Below, one piece after another: positions 25,250-31,342 of a DNA stretch of 31,342 nucleotides. The position numbers were made by a program, and so were the translations under genes. Position 1 is the stretch's first letter. Each line of letters starts with the position of its first letter. Origin of the DNA: Deltaproteobacteria bacterium. Lineage in GTDB: Bacteria > Myxococcota_A > JAADFL01. Location of the stretch: assembly GCA_013152945.1 (NCBI GenBank), contig JAADFL010000040.1, positions 1 to 31,342 of the forward strand. The letters are read 5' to 3'. The notes beneath the pieces are model-generated. The model saw only the letters and a program-made list of their open reading frames with translations, was not told the DNA's origin and ran no database searches.

Positions 25250-26348
25250 ATGTTCAAGGAGGAAAAAGAGCTTTTAAGCACATTGAAGGACAGGTTCGAT
25301 GAACTCCGGAGGTGTCTTTGACCTGGACGAAAAGAGCGGGAGGTTGGACGAACTTGACAAGATTGCCTCCGGCCCGGGCTTTTGGGACGATCCGGGGAAC
25401 GCCGGAAAGGTAGAGCGCGAGCGTGCCGCTATCGACAGGTTGTTGAACAAGGTAAAGGAGGTGGAAGCCAAGCTGGAAGACGTCGAGGTATTGCTCCAAC
25501 TAGGGGAGGAAGAAAAGGATGAATCACTTGGGAAAGAAGCTGAAGATACGCTGCGGGAGATAACCTCGAGCATCAGGGCGCTGGAACTCGAAAGGATGCT
25601 CAAGGGCGAGGAGGACCAAAGCAACGCAATCGTGTCGGTAAACTCGGGCGCAGGGGGTGTCGATGCCCAGGACTGGGCGGAAATGTTGCTGCGCATGTTC
25701 CTGCGTTATTCCGACCGCAAGGGCTTCAAGACCGTTATGCTGGATCTGCAACCGGGTGACGAGGCGGGCATAAAAAGCGCGACTTTTTCTGCAGAAGGAG
25801 AATATGCATATGGTTACCTGAAGGCCGATATAGGTGTGCACAGGCTGGTGAGGATTTCGCCGTTCGATGCCAACCACAGGAGGCATACTTCGTTTGCCAG
25901 CATGGCTGCTTATCCCGAGGTGGACGACAATGTGGAAATCGAGATCAATGAGAAGGATTTGCGTATTGACACATTCAGGGCCGGCGGCGCAGGAGGCCAG
26001 CATGTAAATAAGACCGATTCGGCGGTCAGGATAACCCACTTGCCGACCGGAATAGTTGTTCAATGCCAAAACGAGCGGTCGCAATATAAGAACAAGGCCT
26101 TTGCCATGAAAGTGCTCAAAGCAAGGTTGTATGACAGGATATTGCAGGAACGGGCTGCCAAGGCGGAAGAAGAACATGCACAAAAGAAGAAGATAGAATG
26201 GGGAAGCCAGATCAGGTCGTACGTGCTTCATCCATACCGGATGGTGAAGGACCTGCGTACAGGCCTGCAAACCGGTAACGTGGACGCTGTCCTGGACGGT
26301 GATATCGAAGAGTTCATCGAAACCTATTTGCTCAAGTTCTCTGAATAG
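25250..26348 (+). CDS. prfB: Peptide chain release factor 2 with programmed +1 frameshift
   Basis: Joined reading gives 365 residues, equal to E. coli RF2. Frame 0 starts at ATG 25250 after GGAGGTG, runs 23 codons to CTT (25316-25318) and meets TGA (25319-25321). Skipping T25319 and reading on from GAC at 25320 gives the rest. The slip site CTT TGA C is classical, with an internal GGAGGTG 3 bases upstream as the stimulating Shine-Dalgarno. The anticodon-like tripeptide SPF is in [15 protein letters not shown] and the catalytic GGQ (248-250) in [12 protein letters not shown]2 reads UGA and UAA, so low RF2 raises frameshifting: autoregulation. Confidence 0.95.
25310..25322 (+). promoter_or_regulatory. 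prfB programmed +1 frameshift site
   Basis: GGAGGTGTCTTTGAC contains a Shine-Dalgarno-like GGAGGTG three bases before the slippery CTT, the in-frame UGA and the following C that weakens termination. Reading shifts by +1 from CTT to TTT-equivalent pairing and continues with GAC. Confidence 0.9.
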
Positions 26349-26389
26349 GATTGTATGCTACGATGCCATGAAAAGCCTGTCTCAACCTT

Positions 26390-26566
26390 TTAAAAATACC
26401 TGCCCGTCGAATATACCATTTGACCGCCTGGCGGGCCGGGACTGACAAAAATCTCGACATGTTCCTCGGTTGTACCGTATTTTATGACTGTGTAATCACG
26501 ACACCGGCGAGGCGGTGAACTCGAATCATAAGGTCTTTGCCGCCAGGTACGAATATCGGCGCATAT
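26390..26566 (-). pseudogene. Possible gene fragment upstream of the SGNH gene
   Basis: A minus-strand frame ends at 26390 with a coding-like stretch (YTVIKYGTTEEHVEIFVS, then PGPPGGQMVYSTGRYF). No ribosome site or convincing start is visible, and the frame runs back into the start of the SGNH gene. No family is recognised. It may be the tail of a lost gene or a chance frame. Confidence 0.2.
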
Positions 26567-26592
26567 AGCAGTGCTCATAGAAGTACACAAAT

Positions 26593-29187
26593 ATGAAAAG
26601 GCAGGTCGGGTTGAAGAATCGCTTGTTTTCAATATCCGGGAATGTCTTGCTGTTTCTGTTGTTCTTTCTATTGATTGCATTCTCTCTCCTCATTGTTCTC
26701 GATGAAAGCCTCACCGGCTTTCCAGTGCTGCAATTGCGCGAAATAAACGGCGACGATGTGGAACCGTGGGTGGTGCTCGAACAATTCATGTCATTACCCG
26801 ATACCATCCTTCCGGCAGGTCACGAGGCCAAGACAGGTACCACAAACCTCCCGGGTTCAAAATTTTCGGTTCATGGTTTGATGAGACTGAAAAAAGGATC
26901 CCTTGCCTACATCCGGTTATGTGACGATCCGCCAGGGCCGGATGTCCGCCTTTCTTCAAGGCCCGATTTCACATCCGCGGCGTTGGACGCAGCATCGGGG
27001 ACGGGCGGAACAGTCATTAGGGATAAACGTTCGGATGTGCCTTTCGATCCGAGCAATCCGGTGTGTAAAGTATCCATAGTCAAGAACGGCGAAAGTGTGG
27101 AAATTTCCGTTAACAATGTTCCCGTGGCCCGGAGGCGGTGCTCCAGGCCCGGACCGAGTATCAGGGTGCCGCCCGGTCTTGGGACTGCAATACTGTCCGG
27201 TTGGACGGCGACCAGCGACGGCAAGACCTCTTCACAGTCTGTATCAGGCATGAAGCTACTCATGTTGACATGTGCCGCCCTGCTGGCCTTGCTGTGCACG
27301 GCCGGATTCGCAAAGACGCCCTGGCCGAATGTAGCCCGGACTGCACGGAGAGGGATCCAAATGGTTTTGCTCCGGTCCTTATCCGGCCTGTACGCTTCCA
27401 TAGTCCGGGGCTCCGCGTTTCTTTCAAAAAAAAGAACTCTTTCCGCGATCTCATTGACATTTGTTCTCCAAGCTCCGTTCCTAATTTATTTCATCTGCCT
27501 CGATGAACCGGGCTTACGGCCTGAAAGGGGTTCATGGAAGGCTTCGAAGGCCCAGGCTACACCGGGTTTTCCGGTAAGTATTGGAAACAGACGATCTGAA
27601 AACATCCTGCTCACTGCTTACGACACATCTGATCCGGGCGCCGACTGCCACGTAGTGTTCAGGTGGAATCAGAGCAAGTTAAATTTCTCCTATACCATTG
27701 CGCGCGGTGAATTCGTGGACTGGAGTTCCGTGTCGCTTTCGAACGGTTCATTTTATCACAGGGACAAAAATCCCGTGCCGGCAACAGGTGACGGACACAG
27801 GCATCGCATACGGCTCAATGTCGAAGAAGAGCACGGCATGTTCAAATCCGACGATAGGGTTATCGGTGAGGTCTTCGACCTGGCCCCCGGTACGGGTATT
27901 ATTTGGCTCGTGAGCAGGAACAGGACGTGCAGGCTGGAAAATATAAACCTTTCGTCCTGGGACACGCGGTTTGAAAACAGCTTGAAGGCAAGCATTGCAT
28001 GGGTATCCGGTATCTGTGCCCTGGCTGTTCTGCTCGTGCTGTCAGGGTTGGATGGCAGATCCGCTCTTAAATGGATCTTTGTTTCTTCAAGCATGGCTAT
28101 TATGGCCCTTGTGCTCCTCGTATGCTTGACCGGAAGGCCGACTTGGCGACTGACACTGGTATTACTCGCGGCCATGGCATGCTTCTCGTCGTCCGTCCCG
28201 GCCGGAAACAAGGCCCGGTCAAAAACATTCCGCGCCCTTGCCAGGGCGGTCCTGTTCCTGACCGCCCTCATCCTGCTGGACTCCGGCCTGTTCGGCCTCC
28301 CAGGGGTTAGGACCCTGAAAAAGGCTGCAACACTGTCTTCGCAGGACTACATGTTATATGACGTTCCCATCGGAACCAGGTCTTGGTACGAGTTTGCCGA
28401 GATGCATGTATTCAAGGGACGCGCTTACCGGCCGGGAAAGACAGGCATGCCAAGGATACTGTGCATGGGCAGCTCCACGACCTGGGGGACCGGGGCCAGC
28501 AACCCGGCCATGGAATATCCCAGCATACTGGAACGAAAGCTTGAAGAAAACTTCGGCATGCAGATGCAGGTCATAAATGCCGGTGTTCCGGGATACACCA
28601 GCATCCAGGTAAGAATGGCGGCCGAAAAGGAGATCCCTGCCCTTGCGCCGGGGATCGTGATCGTGGAACTCGGGTACAACGACTGTAACCGTCTAATCCA
28701 GCCGGCGAGTCATTACAAGCCTCCGGGGAAGACCGGAAATGATTTCAGCTTCCTGCGGCATTCGAGCCTGTGGCTGGTGTTCGAGGACATGATCCTATCC
28801 GGATACAGGTGGACCACTGCCGTCTTCAACGGGATCTTCTACAGGCAAGGCGTAGATCCCGAGGACTTTGCAAACAACCTGCGGGCCATTGCCGGGGTCT
28901 GCAAGAAGATGGACACCCGCGTTGTGTTCGTAATCGAGCCGAGAATAAGAAGGATGATTTCAGGGCGGTATGACAGGTGCAAGGTGTACGACGACATCAT
29001 GAGATCTCTCAAAAGCTCCGGGGAAGTCGAGGTCCTGGATCCCATGAAGCAGTGGAAACGCGAAGATGTGCCCTACCTTTTCATAGACCAGGTCCACATG
29101 AACGATCGCGGCTACGATCTCCTTGGAGGTTTTTTGGCGCAAAAGATCAGCTCTTATCCCGGCCCGGATGGTAGACCGCGGAACTAG
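26593..29187 (+). CDS. Membrane-anchored SGNH/GDSL-type hydrolase
   Basis: An 864-residue protein. An N-terminal membrane helix (about 15-37) precedes two extracytoplasmic regions separated by membrane segments near 218-240 and 285-310. A hydrophobic block of several helices (about 460-570) leads to a C-terminal SGNH esterase-like domain (about 615-860). Block I is ILCMGSSTTWGTG (nucleophile probably S628), the Gly/Asn blocks are INAGVPGYTS and VELGYND, and the last block is DQVHMNDRGYDLL (D832, H835). Such enzymes often remove or add acyl groups on surface sugars; the substrate here is unknown. Both outer regions contain GLGTAILSGW- and GTGIIWLVSRN-like beta motifs, so they may be repeats. 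The ribosome site is weak, so the start is uncertain. Confidence 0.8.
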   Translation: MKRQVGLKNRLFSISGNVLLFLLFFLLIAFSLLIVLDESLTGFPVLQLREINGDDVEPWVVLEQFMSLPDTILPAGHEAKTGTTNLPGSKFSVHGLMRLKKGSLAYIRLCDDPPGPDVRLSSRPDFTSAALDAASGTGGTVIRDKRSDVPFDPSNPVCKVSIVKNGESVEISVNNVPVARRRCSRPGPSIRVPPGLGTAILSGWTATSDGKTSSQSVSGMKLLMLTCAALLALLCTAGFAKTPWPNVARTARRGIQMVLLRSLSGLYASIVRGSAFLSKKRTLSAISLTFVLQAPFLIYFICLDEPGLRPERGSWKASKAQATPGFPVSIGNRRSENILLTAYDTSDPGADCHVVFRWNQSKLNFSYTIARGEFVDWSSVSLSNGSFYHRDKNPVPATGDGHRHRIRLNVEEEHGMFKSDDRVIGEVFDLAPGTGIIWLVSRNRTCRLENINLSSWDTRFENSLKASIAWVSGICALAVLLVLSGLDGRSALKWIFVSSSMAIMALVLLVCLTGRPTWRLTLVLLAAMACFSSSVPAGNKARSKTFRALARAVLFLTALILLDSGLFGLPGVRTLKKAATLSSQDYMLYDVPIGTRSWYEFAEMHVFKGRAYRPGKTGMPRILCMGSSTTWGTGASNPAMEYPSILERKLEENFGMQMQVINAGVPGYTSIQVRMAAEKEIPALAPGIVIVELGYNDCNRLIQPASHYKPPGKTGNDFSFLRHSSLWLVFEDMILSGYRWTTAVFNGIFYRQGVDPEDFANNLRAIAGVCKKMDTRVVFVIEPRIRRMISGRYDRCKVYDDIMRSLKSSGEVEVLDPMKQWKREDVPYLFIDQVHMNDRGYDLLGGFLAQKISSYPGPDGRPRN

Positions 29188-29251
29188 GGGAACAAGGGGC
29201 TGGGCATTTCCCGGGGTTGTTTGCCGGTGGATGCCAAAGGTACGGGCATTT

Positions 29252-29259
29252 GATATACT
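29252..29259 (+). promoter_or_regulatory. Possible extended -10 promoter for mntP
   Basis: TGATATACT (29251-29259) matches an extended -10, but no good -35 is seen. A leader hairpin (GGGG-C-GAAA/TTTC-A-CCCC, 29274-29295) would lie in the short transcript before the gene. Confidence 0.35.
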
Positions 29260-29333
29260 ACGGTGCTTGGATAGGGGCGAAAGATTTTTCACCCCCGGCA
29301 TTGTACACGGTTATTGGAGGTGCCGGTTCTCCA

Positions 29334-29888
29334 ATGGATCCTGTGAGCCTCGCGGCAACCGCTGTTGCTCTTGCAATGGACGCTTTTGCAGTCGCACTCA
29401 TGACCGGCGTGGTCACGAGAAAATTAACACCCGGGCACTACTTTAGGATGGCGTTTCACTTCGGCCTTTTCCAGGCATTGATGCCTCTTTTGGGATGGTT
29501 CGGCGGAGCAGCCGTGTATCATTACCTGTCAAGCGCCGGACCGTGGATAGCGTTCGGCCTGCTGGCGTTCATCGGAGTCAAGATGCTTGTTTCAGGCGCG
29601 GCGGGTTCATCCGGCAAGCCAGGGAGAGCCAAGGATCCGACCAGGGGGTTGAGCCTTGCCGGCCTGTCCGTGGCAACGAGCCTGGACGCATTGGCCGTGG
29701 GTTTTTCCCTTGCCGTGATCGGCAATGGCATCCTGGTTCCTTGCCTGGTCATTGGGGTGACAGCAGCAGTGTTCACGATTCTCGGAATGTCACTCGGAAG
29801 CGTGTTAAGCCTCGGATATGGCGGTTGGGCGGAGATTGGAGGCGGTATAGTGCTCGTGATAATAGGTCTGAAGATGGTACTTTTTTAA
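29334..29888 (+). CDS. mntP: Manganese efflux pump MntP
   Basis: A 184-residue inner-membrane protein of the MntP (DUF204) family with six helices in two inverted repeats. The paired motifs AMDAFAVALMTG (about 14-25) and TSLDALAVGFSLA (about 110-122) hold the conserved membrane Asp residues needed for Mn2+ export. The ATG at 29334 gives the usual family length; a longer frame upstream adds unrelated residues. GGAGGT lies 12 bases upstream, a little long. I looked for a yybP-ykoY manganese riboswitch in the leader and did not find its conserved core. The gene ends 60 bases from the convergent phosphoesterase. Confidence 0.92.
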   Translation: MDPVSLAATAVALAMDAFAVALMTGVVTRKLTPGHYFRMAFHFGLFQALMPLLGWFGGAAVYHYLSSAGPWIAFGLLAFIGVKMLVSGAAGSSGKPGRAKDPTRGLSLAGLSVATSLDALAVGFSLAVIGNGILVPCLVIGVTAAVFTILGMSLGSVLSLGYGGWAEIGGGIVLVIIGLKMVLF

Positions 29889-29944
29889 TACGTTGTCGCC
29901 AAAACCTCTCAATCCCGTTTCATCCAGGGAAAAACAAAAGCCGT

Positions 29945-29965
29945 TTTTCAAATCTCTTTTGAAAA
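29945..29965. terminator. AT-rich hairpin between mntP and the phosphoesterase
   Basis: TTTTCAAA and TTTGAAAA (29945-29952 and 29958-29965) form an 8-base stem with a 5-base loop. It overlaps the phosphoesterase stop codon and lies about 57 bases past mntP. GC content is low, so a terminator role is uncertain. Confidence 0.3.
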
Positions 29966-31000
29966 GCTGTCTATAACGGCAAGATCCGGGATCCTGACTA
30001 CTTCCGCGGTAAAACCATGGGGAGTAATATCCAGCCTTATGTAGTGGTAAACGGACTGGCCCATCTTCCAATACTTTGCATCATCTCCCTCGGGAGCCAT
30101 TAAGGATGTTAGCGGCGCACCGCCGCCACCGGACGTAATATAAGGCACGCCATTGACCTCGAAGTGCTCATAGCAATGCTCGTGTCCCCAGATAACGGCT
30201 GCTACACCGTATTTCTCCAGCACGGGCTGGAGTTCCGCCCTAAGTTTCCTCTCCGGTCCCCTGACTCCTGAAAAGGTATATAGAGGCCTGTGGAAAAAGA
30301 CCATTATCAGCGGCTTTGGCTTTCTTTCCACAGCCTGCTGTAAATCTTTCTCCACCCATTCTCTCTGTGCCGTCCCGTTGTACGGCCTATCTTCAGTATC
30401 GATTGCTATTCCATGCAATGGGCCGTAATCGAATGAATAGTACCTTTCCTTGTCTGTGGACTCGAAAGGTCCGAACATGGTCCGGTACTTGTACACGCCT
30501 TCCATCATTAGTTCGTGATTGCCGAAAATGGGATATATCGGGGTTTCCCTTATCATATCGCCCTCGATCTTGAAGAAGTCGTCCCATAGTTCGTCCTTGG
30601 TGGCATTGAAAACCAGGTCGCCGAGATGAATAACCAGGTCCGGGCTCTCATCCATGATTGCATCCACCACCGCCTTGTGCTCATTGTAGTCGGTGCGGGT
30701 ATCTCCAAATATCACCATCTTGAAAGGTTCGTCCGGTTTGGGCGCAGTGACAAAGGTGCCGTCCGCCGGGTTTTTAGCGGCGTACTCGACTCTATACGAG
30801 TACAGTGTATCGGGCTGCAACCCATGTATCACGGCACGATGCCTGAATCCCGGCCTTGGCTTTACCAGCATGGCTCCTGAATAGTCCTCCTTGACAATCT
30901 CACCCTGAACCCATTTATTCGGATTGTTCGGAGGACCCCATAAAACAACGGATGAAGATTCGATATCAGTTTCCCACCTTATCTCCACGCTGTCCTGCAT
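29948..31000 (-). CDS. Calcineurin-like metallophosphoesterase (purple acid phosphatase type)
   Basis: A 350-residue enzyme body. An N-terminal fibronectin-like domain (about 1-85; SVEIRWETDIESSSVV, LQPDTLYSYRVEY) precedes the metallophosphoesterase domain. Its metal motifs are MVIFGDTRTD, IHLGDLVFN, FGNHELM, FFHRPLY and WGHEHCYEHF, the full dinuclear metal set. It should hydrolyse phosphoesters outside the cytoplasm. The true start is probably at 31176, where a strong ribosome site opens a lipoprotein signal, but a one-base shift near 31020 separates the two. The ATG at 31000 has no good ribosome site and would give a cytoplasmic protein lacking the first conserved residues (GPYVQQP). Confidence 0.87.
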   Translation of the reverse strand: MQDSVEIRWETDIESSSVVLWGPPNNPNKWVQGEIVKEDYSGAMLVKPRPGFRHRAVIHGLQPDTLYSYRVEYAAKNPADGTFVTAPKPDEPFKMVIFGDTRTDYNEHKAVVDAIMDESPDLVIHLGDLVFNATKDELWDDFFKIEGDMIRETPIYPIFGNHELMMEGVYKYRTMFGPFESTDKERYYSFDYGPLHGIAIDTEDRPYNGTAQREWVEKDLQQAVERKPKPLIMVFFHRPLYTFSGVRGPERKLRAELQPVLEKYGVAAVIWGHEHCYEHFEVNGVPYITSGGGGAPLTSLMAPEGDDAKYWKMGQSVYHYIRLDITPHGFTAEVVRIPDLAVIDSFSKEI

Positions 31001-31176
31001 CGGCTGTTGAACATAGGGACCGTAACTTTAACCTGGTTGTCCAGCGGTCCGACAGGGGGACCATTATTCGTGCCGCTCTCGCCACAACCAAGGCCGAGCA
31101 ACAACAACACACCTGTAACAGGCACCAGGTGAAAAACATACCCATTTAGTTTTTTGACATTAGATACCAGTGTCAT
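30979..31176 (-). pseudogene. Frameshifted N-terminal part of the phosphoesterase (lipoprotein signal)
   Basis: A 65-codon frame with GGAGG 7 bases before ATG. It encodes a signal peptide and lipobox (TGVLLLLGLGC, Cys at about 31), a Gly/Ser/Asn tether and DNQVKVTVP, then loses sense. The other frame continues the expected family sequence as GPYVQQPMQDSVEIRW from the same point. Adding one base at the GG of 31020-31021 would give VKVTGPYVQQP, so the gene is one unit broken by a single-base change or a sequence error. Confidence 0.75.
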
Positions 31177-31205
31177 GGGGATACCTCCTCTATGCGATTT
31201 TTTCT

Positions 31206-31214
31206 TTTATACCA
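31206..31214 (-). promoter_or_regulatory. Probable extended -10 promoter of the phosphoesterase
   Basis: On the minus strand TGGTATAAA forms an extended -10 (TG-n-TATAAA), about 30 bases before the ATG at 31176. No good -35 is seen, as is common for extended -10 promoters. Upstream, an inverted repeat GCCTTG-CA-CAAGGC (31260-31273) may be a regulator site. From 31215 to 31342 I see no gene. Confidence 0.45.
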
Positions 31215-31342
31215 CAACTTGAAACATGCCGCCATGTACTTGTCACGTCTGTTTTGGTTGCCTTGCACAAGGCGACCACACCCGCGGGCCGTCAATGATT
31301 TTCAACTTCTCGCCCAAGTCGACTATTCACCTATAGCCCCGG

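Noticed and set aside
29189-29333. yybP-ykoY manganese riboswitch before mntP
   Set aside because: The conserved core bases were not found by eye.
1-31342. CRISPR array, insertion sequence, tRNA or prophage
   Set aside because: No regular spaced repeats, no transposase or phage proteins, and no cloverleaf seen.

Overview
The window looks like chromosomal DNA of a Gram-negative, probably anaerobic bacterium, most likely from the former Deltaproteobacteria (Desulfobacterota or a relative). This is an inference. It rests on outer-membrane receptor and TonB/Exb genes, a class II benzoyl-CoA reductase/2-hydroxyacyl-CoA dehydratase homologue (a family mostly of anaerobes), PATAN (DUF4388), PilZ and TPR proteins, and a phoH/7TM-HD/ybeY order. 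There are no tRNAs, rRNAs, CRISPR arrays, insertion sequences or phage genes. Genes are tightly packed, with many ATGA-type overlaps. Non-ATG starts with strong ribosome binding sites are frequent: TTG for the PanE-like gene, phoH and the TPR/zinc-ribbon gene; GTG for the receptor and the PATAN gene.

Layout. 186-1657 (-): arsenic resistance pair arsR-acr3, with a palindromic operator inside the promoter. 1821-9821 (-): one long, tightly packed run read from a single visible promoter at about 9800. In transcription order it holds one or two tiny leader ORFs, a small His-rich exported protein, a TonB-dependent receptor, a DUF3450-like coiled-coil protein, a TtpC-like ExbB, a short ExbB, ExbD, TonB and a TPR protein. 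This is a complete TonB2-type energising machine behind its own receptor. The -10 element of the promoter lies inside a perfect 16-bp palindrome (GTTAGACATGTCTAAC) of the kind bound by DtxR/MntR-type metal repressors. 9880-11712 (-): an OPT-family transporter, divergent from 11923-14150 (+), which encodes a ketopantoate-reductase-like dehydrogenase overlapping a HgdB/BcrC-like dehydratase. 14507-16183 (-): a lipoprotein and mazG. 16321-20106 (+): a large TPR/zinc-ribbon membrane protein and a PATAN protein with a pseudopilin-like C-terminus, facing a PilZ gene (-). 20638-21175 holds the phoH promoter and a possible gene remnant. 21176-26348 (+): housekeeping genes phoH, a 7TM-HD phosphohydrolase, ybeY and prfB, the last with the classical +1 programmed frameshift. 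26593-29888 (+): a membrane SGNH hydrolase and mntP. 29948-31176 (-): a calcineurin-like phosphoesterase whose lipoprotein signal region is separated from the enzyme by a one-base frameshift.

How it fits together. The strongest functional unit is the metal-type regulated receptor/TonB operon. Its receptor has a CxxC pair in the plug and a long lysine-rich linker before or around the TonB box. The second is the OPT/PanE/HgdB-like group, which could couple peptide or amino-acid uptake to 2-hydroxyacyl chemistry. The third is the TPR-ribbon/PATAN-pseudopilin/PilZ group, which suggests envelope or pilus-related signalling.
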